64,000 bases of DNA from Bog-159 sp963709155 (GCA_963709155.1 CAVPVD010000006.1:186001-250000), one strand, 5' to 3'; numbered from the stretch's first letter, positions 35,541 through 45,300 are shown. Program-made: numbers and translations. Notes: generated by a model from the sequence alone, not told the origin.

Positions 35541-35995
35541 CGCGAGAGCCGTGCGGCGTTCATGGCCCGTTCGATCAGGGCGGTTGGTAGCGAGAAGCGC
35601 CGGCGCCAGCGGCCTTCGGCGCGCCGCATCTGGCCGGTGTCGGTGGCGTGATCCATGCCCAACAGGTGAAGCAGACCGTGCAGCATCAAAATGCGGATCT
35701 CGTTTTCCAGGGAGTGGCCGAATTCGGCGGCTTGCGCGCGCGCCCGGGCCGCCGAGATGGCGATTTCTCCCAGTTGCCCGGTTCCGGGGAACGACAGCAC
35801 GTCCGTGGCGTAGTCTTTGCCCAGGAACTCGCGGTTCAGGCGCCGCAGTTCGCTGTCGCCTGTGACAAGGCACGTAAAACCCGCGCCCTTGGCGACTTCG
35901 CCGCGCAGAGTCCGCGCGAAGCGTTCGAGACTGACGCGGTCCAGTTCCGCCGGTGCGCGGCGGAACAAAACTATATGGTCGTCTGAGGCAGACAT
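35537..35995 (-). CDS. ybeY: Endoribonuclease YbeY
   Basis: A 152-residue single-strand endoribonuclease that acts in 16S rRNA 3'-end processing and ribosome quality control. The zinc motif is intact: HGLLHLLGMDH with His106, His110 and His116. The upstream strand LNREFLGKDYATDVLSFP is the family's other signature. It overlaps phoH by 25 bases and the CorC-family gene by 4 bases. Confidence 0.96.
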   Translation of the reverse strand: MSASDDHIVLFRRAPAELDRVSLERFARTLRGEVAKGAGFTCLVTGDSELRRLNREFLGKDYATDVLSFPGTGQLGEIAISAARARAQAAEFGHSLENEIRILMLHGLLHLLGMDHATDTGQMRRAEGRWRRRFSLPTALIERAMNAARLSR

Positions 35996-37002
35996 GTATC
36001 GGGAGCCGTTTCGGCGGGGGGTTCGGTCAGTTTCAGGCTAAGCTGCCGGCCGGCGCCGACCGCTTCGTTGTAGCGCTCATAAGCCCTGACAATGCGCTGC
36101 ACCAGGGTATGGCGTACCACGTCGCGGTCGTCGAACTGCACCATGCTGATGCCTTCCACGCCGCGCAGCACTTCGAGCGCATCGATCAGGCCGCTGCGCT
36201 TCCCGGGCGGCAGATCGATCTGCGTAATGTCGCCGTTCACCACCATTTTTGAATTGAATCCGGTGCGCGTCAGCACCATCTTCATCTGTTCGGTGGTACT
36301 GTTCTGGGCTTCGTCCAGGATGATGAAACTGTCATTCAGCGTGCGCCCGCGCATGAAGGCGATGGGGGCCACCTCGATGGTGTTACGTTCCAGTAGCTTG
36401 TCAACTTTTTCGGATTCCATCATGTCGAAGAGTGCATCGTAGAGCGGGCGCAGGTAAGGATCGACCTTCTCCTGCAGCGTGCCCGGGAGGAATCCCAGCC
36501 GTTCGCCGGCTTCCACCGCGGGACGTGTCAGAATAATGCGCGAAACCCGCTTGCTGAGCAGCGCGGAAACCGCCATGGCCACGGCGAGGTACGTTTTCCC
36601 GGTGCCTGCCGGCCCCACCCCCAACACCAGGTCGTTGCGCTCGATCGCCTCCAGATAGCGGCGCTGGTTCACCGTCTTGGGCGCCAGCATTTTCTTGCCG
36701 AAATTGCGCTGCCGTCCGCTCTGCACCAGCGCCCGAAAACTCACTTGGGGGTCTTCGGTAACTACGCGCAGATAACTGTTCAAATCGCCATTATTGAAGA
36801 CGTGCCCCTCGCGCACCAGCGCCACGTAGTCTTCCAGAATGGTTTCGGCGCGCGATACCGCTTCCGCGTCGCCTTCAATCTCCAACAGGTTGTCGGTCAG
36901 GTGCGTGTTCACTTTCAGGCCCGACTCGATTAACCGGATGTTTTCGTCGCGGGTGCCGAAAAGACTCTCGACGCCCCGGCTGATTTGCACACTGGATTTC
37001 AT
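35971..37002 (-). CDS. phoH: PhoH family ATPase
   Basis: A 343-residue PhoH-like ATPase with a KH-like N-terminal part, Walker A GPAGTGKT, LTRPAVEAGERLGFLPG and Walker B IILDEAQNSTTEQMKM. It belongs to the PhoL/YbeZ subgroup that is regularly found upstream of ybeY and is thought to act with it on RNA. It is the first gene of the ybeY-corC-era operon. The start at 37002 follows an A/T-rich stretch. Confidence 0.95.
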   Translation of the reverse strand: MKSSVQISRGVESLFGTRDENIRLIESGLKVNTHLTDNLLEIEGDAEAVSRAETILEDYVALVREGHVFNNGDLNSYLRVVTEDPQVSFRALVQSGRQRNFGKKMLAPKTVNQRRYLEAIERNDLVLGVGPAGTGKTYLAVAMAVSALLSKRVSRIILTRPAVEAGERLGFLPGTLQEKVDPYLRPLYDALFDMMESEKVDKLLERNTIEVAPIAFMRGRTLNDSFIILDEAQNSTTEQMKMVLTRTGFNSKMVVNGDITQIDLPPGKRSGLIDALEVLRGVEGISMVQFDDRDVVRHTLVQRIVRAYERYNEAVGAGRQLSLKLTEPPAETAPDTCLPQTTI

Positions 37003-37222
37003 TTAATTAGTGTGTGGATACCTCCAAGAGATGTAAAACGCAAACGAGGGATAGCGGCCGGTTCTTGCGGCCGGTTGGTAAACAGGATGTCCGCGGTGCG
37101 GGGTGGTCAAAAACCATCCGCCATTCAGTATAGCAGGTGGCAGAGTTGGGGGGCGGGTCGTTTAATCGCAGTACTCTTTAGCACATATTTGCCGAAGCGC
37201 CTGCCGGCACTGGATTGCTTCC
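37003..37222. other. Intergenic region upstream of phoH
   Basis: No open frame with protein features is seen. It contains a direct repeat GCGGCCGGTT (two copies about 14 bases apart) and must hold the phoH promoter, which I could not place with confidence. Confidence 0.4.
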
Positions 37223-37408
37223 TTAGGAAGTGGCGGTGGTCGCCGCCGTGCTCAATTCGCTGTTCCCGGTGACCCAGATTTCGCTGACGCTGGTCATTGG
37301 CCCGGTCACCAGCGCCGCAGTCGTCAGTGCGACGAAAGCCAGCAACAGTACGTATTCAGTGAGATCCTGGCCATCCTCATCCCGCCATAGTCTTTTCCAT
37401 TGTGACAT
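37223..37408 (-). CDS. Flp-type pilin-like small protein
   Basis: A 61-residue protein starting at the ATG 37408, just after a TGGAGGC ribosome site. The sequence WRDEDGQDLTEYVLLLAFVAL is the Flp/Fap pilin signature: a charged leader ending in Gly, a Glu at the +5 position of the mature protein and a hydrophobic helix. Cleavage by a TadV-type prepilin peptidase is expected after Gly. No tad/flp assembly genes lie in this window, so the pilin is an orphan locally. Confidence 0.85.
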   Translation of the reverse strand: MSQWKRLWRDEDGQDLTEYVLLLAFVALTTAALVTGPMTSVSEIWVTGNSELSTAATTATS

Positions 37409-37574
37409 GCCGCCTCCAGTAGCCCAATCGCCACATCCCACATTACAGTACCCGCGCCGCGGAGCGTACCCCGTATTCGGTTAACCGCAATCAGATAACC
37501 GAAGGTAATGAATATCTGGGACCGCTGCCGCCCCGTCGGGCCCTTTCTCCAACTCCGTCGCCCCGCTCTCGCTG

Positions 37575-37583
37575 TGCTATTCT
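37575..37583 (+). promoter_or_regulatory. Possible extended -10 element for the second DUF4159 gene
   Basis: TGCTATTCT lies 16 bases upstream of the ATG at 37600 and matches TGCTATCCT upstream of the paralogous gene at 12047. No clear -35. Confidence 0.35.
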
Positions 37584-37599
37584 CAAGTCGCAGCCGTTT

Positions 37600-38427
37600 A
37601 TGCGTCTTCGCACTGCCCTTGGCGTGGGTTTCCTGGGATTGGCAGCCTGGGGCTTTTTGCTCGCACAGGCGCCTTTCAAAGAATATCCCGCGCTCGAATA
37701 CGAAAACTTCCCGATTCCTCCGGATTGGAATCAGAAGACCGAATGGACCCGCGCGCGGCTGCGATATCCCGATATTTACGGCTACCCTTTTGTCGATCTC
37801 CGCATGCGCGATGGCCAGCCATTTCCCGGATATTGGACCATGGACTATCCGCGTTCCGATCGCCATCTGATGGCCGGCATCCGCCGCCTCACCCGCATCG
37901 ACACGCGCTCGGTCGAAGAGGTGGTAAGCCTGGACGGGACCGGCGAGGTCTACAACTGGCCCACGCTGTACGCGGTCGAAGTCGGACACTGGCGCTTGCC
38001 CGACAATCAAGCCGCCCAGCTCCGCGAGTTTCTGCTGCGCGGCGGATTCCTGATGGTGGACGATTTCCACGGCACCAAGGAGTGGAATACTTTTGTCGAG
38101 AGCATGCACAAGGTGTTTCCCGAACGGGCGATTGTGGAGATCCCCAATAGCGATCCCATCTTTCACACCGTCTATGACCTGGACGAACGGTTTCAAGTGC
38201 CCGGCGCACAGTATTTCGATAGCGGGAAAACGTATGAGCAGGATGGGTACCAACCGCGTTGGCGCGCCATTTATGACGACAAAGGCCGCGTGATGGTGGC
38301 CATCTGCCACAACATGGACTTGGGCGACGCCTGGGAGTGGTCCGACGATGCCCGCTACTTCGAGAAGTGGGCCTCACTCGCGTACCGTATCGCGGTGGAC
38401 TATTTTGTCTACGATCTGACTCACTAG
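37600..38427 (+). CDS. DUF4159 domain protein (second copy)
   Basis: A 275-residue paralog of the 12047 gene. It shares the N-terminal signal anchor, the FKEYPALEYENFPIPPDW opening, LRGGFLMVDDFHGTKEWN and the C-terminal GDAWEWSDD stretch. Unlike the first copy it is not linked to a MoxR cluster. Its stop is followed after one base by the start of a second exported protein, so the pair is an operon. Function unknown; an envelope location is likely. Confidence 0.88.
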   Translation: MRLRTALGVGFLGLAAWGFLLAQAPFKEYPALEYENFPIPPDWNQKTEWTRARLRYPDIYGYPFVDLRMRDGQPFPGYWTMDYPRSDRHLMAGIRRLTRIDTRSVEEVVSLDGTGEVYNWPTLYAVEVGHWRLPDNQAAQLREFLLRGGFLMVDDFHGTKEWNTFVESMHKVFPERAIVEIPNSDPIFHTVYDLDERFQVPGAQYFDSGKTYEQDGYQPRWRAIYDDKGRVMVAICHNMDLGDAWEWSDDARYFEKWASLAYRIAVDYFVYDLTH

Positions 38428-38428
38428 C

Positions 38429-39256
38429 TTGCGACCGATTGTCATAGCCGCGGCAGCTTTCGTCCTGGCGGGTGCACTCGCGGGTGAAGATGCCCGCGAA
38501 ATTGTCCGCAAGTCGGTGGAACTCGACCAGACGAACTGGCTGCGCATGCAGGATTACACCTGGATGGCGCGCTCCACCGAGCGGCATTTCGATTCGAGCG
38601 GTAAGGTGAAATCGGAGGAGCGCAGCGCTTGGGAAACCGTGATGTTGGATGGCGAGCCCTACCGCCGCATGCTGGAACGCAACGGCCAGCCCCTCCCGCC
38701 CGCCGAAGACAAGAAGCAGCAGGACAGGCTGGATAAGACCGTCGCCCGGCTGGCGCACGAAACCGAAGAAGAAAAGCGCCGCCGGCTGGCGGACTACGAA
38801 ACCCGCCGCCGGAAAGAGCGCGACTTTCTGCGCGAGATACCCGACGCTTACGACTTGCGCCTCGAAGGAGAGGCACAAGTGGACGGCCGCGACACCTGGG
38901 TGATCGCCGGCACGCCCAAAGCCGCATACCACCCCAAAGACAGAGACGCCAAATCGTTGCTCAAGATACGCGGCAAGCTGTGGATCGATAAGTCGAATTA
39001 CCAGTGGGTCCGGCTGGAAGCCCAAACGACGGACACGATCTCATTCGGCTTGTTCCTGGCACGCTTGAATCCGGGCGCCAGTGTGACATTCGAGCAGACC
39101 ATGGTCGCGGCCGATTTGTGGCTGCCGAAGCGCTTGTACATGAACGGCTCCGGAAGGCTCGGACTGATCAAACGCATTGCTCTGGACCAGGAGATTACTT
39201 GGAGTAACTACCGTAAGTTCCAGGTAGACTCAAAGATCGTGCCGCTCGCGCGCTGA
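38429..39256 (+). CDS. Exported protein, outer-membrane lipoprotein-sorting-like
   Basis: A 275-residue protein that starts with TTG one base after the DUF4159 stop; no ATG or ribosome site offers an alternative before the signal peptide (PIVIAAAAFVLAGALAG). The mature part has a basic, charged helical stretch (about 85-140) and ends with beta strands like those of LolA/outer-membrane lipoprotein-sorting proteins (KLWIDKSNYQWVRLEAQT, DLWLPKRLYMNGSGR). Translation probably depends on coupling to the preceding gene. The family match is tentative. Confidence 0.75.
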   Translation: MRPIVIAAAAFVLAGALAGEDAREIVRKSVELDQTNWLRMQDYTWMARSTERHFDSSGKVKSEERSAWETVMLDGEPYRRMLERNGQPLPPAEDKKQQDRLDKTVARLAHETEEEKRRRLADYETRRRKERDFLREIPDAYDLRLEGEAQVDGRDTWVIAGTPKAAYHPKDRDAKSLLKIRGKLWIDKSNYQWVRLEAQTTDTISFGLFLARLNPGASVTFEQTMVAADLWLPKRLYMNGSGRLGLIKRIALDQEITWSNYRKFQVDSKIVPLAR

Positions 39257-39281
39257 GCCAGGTTTGAATTTTCATCGTAGC

Positions 39282-39322
39282 TCGTGGCGCACGCTTAGCG
39301 TGCCGGGACTTTTAAGTCCCGC
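39282..39322. repeat. Modular palindromic repeat, copy 5
   Basis: GTGGCGCACGCTTAGCGTGCC precedes the CCGGGACTTTTAAGTCCCGC palindrome (39303-39322). It lies between two convergent stop codons. Confidence 0.8.
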
Positions 39323-39327
39323 TGCTC

Positions 39328-39756
39328 TTAAACCGGCCTTCTGAACCGTCGTACGCCGGCCAAGCCCAGCAAGCCGCTGGTCATCAGGAGGAGTGACACG
39401 GGTTCGGGAACGCATCCTCTGTGGTCGGGTCCGTCCGCGCCGTCGAGGGCGACCGTCGTCGAAATTTCGCCGGATGTCACGGGGCCGCTGACTACGGGCG
39501 CCGCGGGCAGCGCGGGTTCTATGGGTGTTTCGCGCCCGATCGAGATCGTAGTCGCGGTTTCGCCGGTCGTGGTAAAGGAGGCCGAAGCATCCATCATCCC
39601 CGGCAGCAGCGATGCCGGCGCGATATCAATCGTGTCCCCAGTCGTTTTCGAGACTTGTCCCGGTAAGCTGGTCGCCAGCGAGATACAAGCGCTCAGTATG
39701 CCGGCGGAAAGTAACACTACAACCCGGTTGGCAGTCTTACTTCTTGCAAATGTCAT
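39328..39756 (-). CDS. PEP-CTERM sorting domain protein
   Basis: A 142-residue exported protein (a start 21 bases upstream is also possible). A signal peptide (RVVVLLSAGILSACISLATS) leads to a Thr/Pro/Ala-rich middle. The C-terminus is a PEP-CTERM tripartite signal: VPEPVSLLLMTSGLLGLAGVRRFRRP, that is, the PEP motif, a hydrophobic helix and a basic end. Such proteins are handed to an exosortase and commonly linked to exopolysaccharide. No exosortase is visible in this window. Confidence 0.85.
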   Translation of the reverse strand: MTFARSKTANRVVVLLSAGILSACISLATSLPGQVSKTTGDTIDIAPASLLPGMMDASASFTTTGETATTISIGRETPIEPALPAAPVVSGPVTSGEISTTVALDGADGPDHRGCVPEPVSLLLMTSGLLGLAGVRRFRRPV

Positions 39757-39930
39757 ACTCTTCGTGTCCTCCGTCAAAGTGGTTTGAAATTGAAGTTTGC
39801 AGCATTACCAAAAGGAAGGCAAGGATTTCGAGGTACTACCTAGGGCATGGATCGTACCGCCGGTCGGGATAGTAGCTGGTACTCCATCCGCGGGCGCCAG
39901 TTTCGTCCCAGGATGTAAACTGGAGTCACG

Positions 39931-40983
39931 ATGGTTTACGCGATCGGCGACAATGTGGGCGACTACCAGGTTGTCGGACAACTCGGAGCAGGCGGCATGG
40001 GTGTAGTCTACAAAGTCCGGAACGTGCTGACCGATCGCGTGGAAGCCATGAAAGTGCTGCTGCCCAATCTGGAAGCGGCCCCGGACCTGGCGGAACGCTT
40101 CAGCCGCGAGATCAAGGTACATGCCAGCCTGGCGCACCCGAACATTGCCGCTCTGCACACGGCCGTTCGGGTCCATGGCCAGTTGCTGATGATCATGGAA
40201 TGGGTGGAGGGCGTCACCCTCCGCGATCGGTTGAAGCACGGCCCCATCGAGGTGCGCGAAGGGGTGCATTACTGCTGTCAGGTACTCGCGGCCTTGAGCT
40301 ACGCCCACCAGCGCGGCATCGTCCATCGCGATATCAAGCCGGCCAACATTATGATCGGGCCGGAGAAGCAGGTCAAAGTAATGGATTTCGGCATCGCCGC
40401 GGTGAAGGGCGCCAGCCATCTGACCCTGACTGGCATGGCGCTGGGATCGCTGCACTACATGTCGCCCGAACAGGTGAAATCGGCCCCGGCGGATGCCCGA
40501 TCGGACCTCTATTCGGTGGGTGTAACGCTTTACGAGATGATGACTGGCCGGTGTCCCATCGAGGGCGACAGTGAGTACGCCATCATGACGGCGCACGTGA
40601 GCCTGGCACCGAAGCCGCCGGATGCGGTCAATCCGCGGCTGCCGGCAGCGCTATCTTCCATGATTCTGCGGGCTCTGGAGAAACGGCCCGAGGATCGCTT
40701 TCAGACCGCTGCCGACTTCCGGTCCGCTTTGGAATCCATGGAAAGCTCCGCGCACGCCGTGACCCGCACCAGCGCGCCTGTACCCACCATGGGAGCGCCT
40801 TGGGACGCCGGCGCGCTGGAAAGCGCGGCGAAAGAATTGGCGAGGTACATCGGCCCGCTGGCGAAGATTATCGTCCAGCGCGCAGCCAAACGCGTGCAAA
40901 CCGTGCGCCAGTTATATGACGAAATCGCCCTCGAAATTCCCTCGGCCGCGGACCGCGCCAAGTTCTTGGCCAAGAGACCGTAA
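39931..40983 (+). CDS. Serine/threonine protein kinase
   Basis: A 350-residue Hanks-type kinase without a transmembrane helix. The catalytic set is intact: glycine loop GAGGMGVVYK, Lys41 (AMKVL), catalytic Asp134 (HRDIKPAN), Asp152 (DFG) and the MSPEQ activation segment end. The last 60 residues (LARYIGPLAKIIVQRAAKR ... LYDEIALEIPSAADR) form a helical module seen at the C-terminus of other bacterial Ser/Thr kinases and cyclases. The ATG follows TGGAG. Its stop codon directly abuts the stop of the convergent heme sensor gene, hinting at a functional pair. Confidence 0.95.
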   Translation: MVYAIGDNVGDYQVVGQLGAGGMGVVYKVRNVLTDRVEAMKVLLPNLEAAPDLAERFSREIKVHASLAHPNIAALHTAVRVHGQLLMIMEWVEGVTLRDRLKHGPIEVREGVHYCCQVLAALSYAHQRGIVHRDIKPANIMIGPEKQVKVMDFGIAAVKGASHLTLTGMALGSLHYMSPEQVKSAPADARSDLYSVGVTLYEMMTGRCPIEGDSEYAIMTAHVSLAPKPPDAVNPRLPAALSSMILRALEKRPEDRFQTAADFRSALESMESSAHAVTRTSAPVPTMGAPWDAGALESAAKELARYIGPLAKIIVQRAAKRVQTVRQLYDEIALEIPSAADRAKFLAKRP

Positions 40984-41871
40984 CTACGACTCCAGAAGCT
41001 TGATGGCTTTGGCCAGGCTCAGTTGCATGCGGTTGAAGGAACCGGCCAGAATCGAAATCTCGTCGCTGCCCTTGACCGGCAATTCCTCCACATTCGTGTC
41101 GCCCTTACTGATCCGGTCGGCCATTGCGGATAGCTTCGAGACAGGCCTTATCACGATTAGGATTAGTGCCAGATCCAATGCCACCAGGGTAAGCAGGGCG
41201 GTCGCGCCCACATAGATCAGCATGTCCCGGAAAGCGCGATCAGCCACCGCGATCGGAAGCGCGGCCGGCACGGAGACGATCTGCGCGCCGACCACCTCAT
41301 TGAGTTTCCAGCCGAAGCCGTTATTGCTCCCGTACACGGCCAGCATCGGCGCCGGCGCCCGCGCGGGAATGGAGTGGCATTCCATGCAAGCCGGGCCGGC
41401 CACAATCGGCCGCGCCAGAAACCAGGAGACTCCCGTAGGTGTGTCGCGGTGGCCGATGAATCGCTTCTTGCTGGGATCGTCGCGAAAGGTGCGGATGATG
41501 TCGGACTCCCAGTCCGCCGGACGGTCCCGCAGGTCTGTGGGATTGAGGGTGGCCTCTTTATAACTGTAATCCGGGAAGTTGACGCGCAAATAGTTGAAGC
41601 TCTCCGTTGCCGCGTAAGCCGGCACCGTCTGCGGAAAGAAGATTCTCTTGCGCAGCTCATCGCGGGTCAGTTGCGGCGCGATCTGCTTGGTCGTGTAAGT
41701 GCGCATCGCGGTCGCCGTCTCCATCATCAGCTCCGCGTTTTGCAAGACTTGATCGGTGGCGTTTGCGCGCAGGAAGGAATGCGCGAACCATGCGGCGCAC
41801 CCCAGTCCCCCACCAAAAACCAGAATAAATACCAGGCTGAACTTTACCAGTAGCTTCATGCGTTTGTTCAT
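40984..41871 (-). CDS. DUF3365 (Tll0287-like) c-type heme sensor with HAMP domain
   Basis: A 295-residue membrane sensor. An N-terminal helix (about 8-30), an extracytoplasmic DUF3365/Tll0287-like domain, a second helix (about 218-240) and a HAMP domain (about 240-295) are seen in order. A c-type heme site, CMECH (Cys162, Cys165, His166), lies in the sensor domain. No kinase or cyclase output domain is attached, so the protein must signal through another protein. The abutting Ser/Thr kinase is the obvious candidate, but this is inference. Redox or gas sensing is likely. Confidence 0.9.
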   Translation of the reverse strand: MNKRMKLLVKFSLVFILVFGGGLGCAAWFAHSFLRANATDQVLQNAELMMETATAMRTYTTKQIAPQLTRDELRKRIFFPQTVPAYAATESFNYLRVNFPDYSYKEATLNPTDLRDRPADWESDIIRTFRDDPSKKRFIGHRDTPTGVSWFLARPIVAGPACMECHSIPARAPAPMLAVYGSNNGFGWKLNEVVGAQIVSVPAALPIAVADRAFRDMLIYVGATALLTLVALDLALILIVIRPVSKLSAMADRISKGDTNVEELPVKGSDEISILAGSFNRMQLSLAKAIKLLES

Positions 41872-41890
41872 TCAGCATACCTCGGACTTG

Positions 41891-41989
41891 GAGGGCGGGC
41901 AATCATGCCCGCAGCCGGCTGAAAGCCGGCTGCGGCCAGGATTGGCCGCCCTCCAATTGTTTTTTCTGGGCGGGACTTTTAAGTCCCGC
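41891..41989. repeat. Modular palindromic repeat, copy 6 (four hairpins)
   Basis: GCGGGCA/TGCCCGC, AGCCGGCT/AGCCGGCT, GCGGCCA/TGGCCGC and the GCGGGACTTTTAAGTCCCGC palindrome (41970-41989) stand in series. This copy lies between divergently read genes, so it is not simply a terminator. Confidence 0.85.
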
Positions 41990-42022
41990 TGTGGCGCTTG
42001 TGGATAAACTAAGGAAATACAC

Positions 42023-42397
42023 ATGCCTGAACTGATCCGGAAACCGACCATCATCGCGTCAGCCGGCAACCTTCCCAAGCGCATCGCGGAGTACATCGGG
42101 CTCGTCAATTCCGCGACTGAAGCGGTGAGCATCGCCCGTATGGAGAGTCCCCAGGGTTGGATCGAGCCCGGCCAAACGCCCGAATTCGACGAGTACACCG
42201 TAGTTTTACGGGGCGCCCTACGCGTCGAGACCACTTCAGGGACTTTCGACGTGCAGGCCGGCCAGGCGATCGTCGCGCATCGCGGCGAGTGGGTTCGCTA
42301 CAGCACTCCGGAGCCCGGCGGCGCGGAATACATTGCCGTATGCCTCCCCGCATTCTCGCCGCGGTTGGTGCATCGCGAGCCCTCGCCCGATCAGTAA
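42023..42397 (+). CDS. Cupin domain protein
   Basis: A 124-residue single cupin. Conserved strands are WIEPGQTPEFDEYTVVLRGALRVET and VQAGQAIVAHRGEWVRYS. The first cupin motif lacks the usual HxH pair (PEFDE in its place), so metal binding is uncertain. It resembles EutQ/ectoine-synthase-like small cupins; substrate unknown. The 3' end overlaps the convergent TonB receptor gene by 7 bases. Confidence 0.85.
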   Translation: MPELIRKPTIIASAGNLPKRIAEYIGLVNSATEAVSIARMESPQGWIEPGQTPEFDEYTVVLRGALRVETTSGTFDVQAGQAIVAHRGEWVRYSTPEPGGAEYIAVCLPAFSPRLVHREPSPDQ

Positions 42398-45300
42398 ATC
42401 ACCTTCAGCGAAAACTGGATCTGCCTCGAGTTGCTCGCCGTGCGGCTGATTTCGCCGAAGCCCGGTCCCAGCACCGTGTTCGAAGGCAGGCCGAAGTTCA
42501 CAATGTTGAACACATTAAAGAACTCGGCGCGGAATTGCAGTGACGCGCGCGCCGCGCCGCCCCGTTCCAGCAAAGGCGTATCCTTGATCAACGCCAGATC
42601 GAAGTCGCGCATCCCCGGACCCCGGAACGTATTGCGGCCCAGCGTACCGAAAACACCGCTATTCGGCCCGGTCCCGCCCGGCACATCGATGGGAATCGAA
42701 AAAAACGACGCATTATTGGCGCCCAGTCCAAAGTAATCCTCGCGCACCGTCCGGCTGGTCGAGAGCACCGGCGTACCTATCTGATCGGGCCGGTCCGTGC
42801 CCATCGAACCTGCACCGGTCTGTTGAATCCCGGAATAAATGGTGAAGGGAGGGCCGCTCTGCAAGGTCCCGATGCCCAACACCTGCCATCCCTTGGTGAG
42901 CGTCTGGCCCAAGGGCCGCAGGAATGGCACGCGGTCGGCGTGCAGGTCCTGGAAGAGGCTGAACGCCAGGGCATTCCGGATATCGAAATTTGAGGGTCCC
43001 TTGTCCAGGCGCGCGTTCAAAGGGTCTTCCGGCGCGGTCTGCGCCACCGCCCCGGACGCCCCGGAGATGAAGCCGCCGATCACCGCGCTCGAATCGTCGA
43101 TCGACTTCGAAAACGTATAGCTGGCCTGCACGCCGAGCCCCGAGGCCGTGAGATTCTGTTGCATGGATACCTGCAGGGCGTGGTAGGAGGAATGCGAGCG
43201 GTTGTCAATCTCGGACAGCGGCCCGTATCCGCCTATAATGTGTCCCGCGGAATCGAATTGTGTGTAGGGCGCGAAGGCCGCGTCGGCTCCGGAAAATCCG
43301 TTGGGGAAATCCACCGCGGGCAGTTCGATGCCGGCGGTGCCCACATAGCCTGCGTTGACGGTCGCGCTTCCCAGTTTCTGCTCGATCCCCGCGGTCCAGG
43401 TGGCGATATAGCCGCTCTTGAAATCGGGCGAAATGCCTTGGAGGAAAAACGGCGTGATCCCCTGTCCGGGCGATAGCGCGGCCAGGTCTTGCTGGTAGCG
43501 AAGCAGGTCCATGAGGGTGTTGGCCGGCACCTGCTTGGAGTCGCCCGAGGCAAACACGGCCGCTCCGCCGGTAGTATAAACCGTGGGCAACTGCTGCGGT
43601 GTGATGACCGTGCCGAAGTTGATGGGCTGCCCCGGCACGGCGTTCAGATGTGGATACACCACGAAGGGTGTGGCGCCGGTCAGAAAGTTATCCTGCCACA
43701 AATTGACCAGCAGCGTGGTGATCGCACCGCCTACGTGGACCGTGGTGTTGCTGGCCGCGCGCCAGTCGAACGAGAGGCGCGGCCCCCAGCCGTTGCGATC
43801 CAGCTTGTAACCCGGCTGCGGGTTGATGAGCAATTCCGAACCGGGCGTGGTGCCCGGGGCGGTATCGAGCACCGGGGCCGAAGTGCGCTTATCGGATTCG
43901 CGGATCGGGCTCGTGATCTCATAGCGCAGGCCATAGTTCAGGGTGAGGCGATCCGAGACTTTCCAGGCGTCCTGTAGATAGGCGTTGTAGGAATCGCGAT
44001 GGATGGCGGAATCGCCGATGCTGGCGCCCTGCGCGAAGATGAACGGCGCTACCGCGGACTGGTAGGAAAACGCGCTGGCCTCCAGCAGGCCGGTGAGCGC
44101 GTCGGGCAGCGGATCGCCAATCCCGATGTCGTGCGTCCCGCTGGCGGAACGGATGGGCACCGTTGCATAGGCGGGTCCACCGCCGAACTGGTACTGGCCG
44201 TTGGGACTGATGCCGAATACCGTGGTGTCGCGGTTGCCGCGTACCTCTCCGCCGGCCTTTATGGTGTGCCGGCCGCGTATCCATTGGAAGTTCTGGCGGA
44301 TCTGGAACAGGTTGCCGTAGGCCGCCATCACGGAGCCGGCCGCGGCGTTGAAGGCTTCGTACGAGCCGTCGCCGAACGTCAGCGCCGGATCGGTGCGGTC
44401 CACCGTGGGAAACGAGGGCGTGGTGCGCGTGAAACTGATCCCGGATTCCATCGTGAAGGTGGGTGAAGGCACGCGCGTATAGGAGATCGCCGCGTTGCGC
44501 TGGTGGTCGAGGAAGCCTACCGCGAACTCCGGGTCGATGGCCGTCTGGCTGGGATTGGTCGTGGGCCCCGTGACATTCGCCATCGTGAAACGCCCGAACA
44601 GCCGCGACTTATCCGAGATCTGGTGATCGATGCGCAGCGAAAACTGATCCGAAACCGTGGTGACTTTCGAAGACGTGGCGTAAGTGCGCGCGCCGTAAGG
44701 GCCCGTGGGATCGTTCGGCAGCGGATAGCGCGCCAGTATCTTGGCGATGCGCGGATCTACCGGCACAATCAGCGTATCGCCCGGGAATGCCGTAGTATCC
44801 ACGCCGGAGCGTTCCGCGGCCGTGGGAACCGGGATCACCTCGGTATCGCCCAGCACCTGCCGGAAACCCTGATATTCCGCGAAATAGAACGTGCGATTGC
44901 GGCCGTTGTATAAGCCCGGAATCACGATGGGCCCGCCGTTGGTCAATCCGAATTCGTTGCGGATGAACGGCGGAATGCGTTCCGGCTGCGCCAGGGATTG
45001 CCGGTCGAAGAAGTTGCGCGCATCGAGTGCCGCGTTGCGCAGGAACTCGAACACCGAGCCGTGCAGTTCGTTGGTTCCGGACCGTGTGATGATGTCGGTG
45101 AAGCCCGCCGCGCCGCGTCCGATTTCGGCGGGCATCCAACCGGAGCTCGACCGGATCTCTTCCACCGCATCCACGTTGAAGTTCGTGAATGTAGCGCCGC
45201 CGATCTCGGGATCGCTCGAATCCGCGCCGTCCATGGCGAAAACGGCCGCCGTGCCGCGCTGTCCGTTGACGGCGAATTGCTGCGTGAAATTCGCGGCCCC

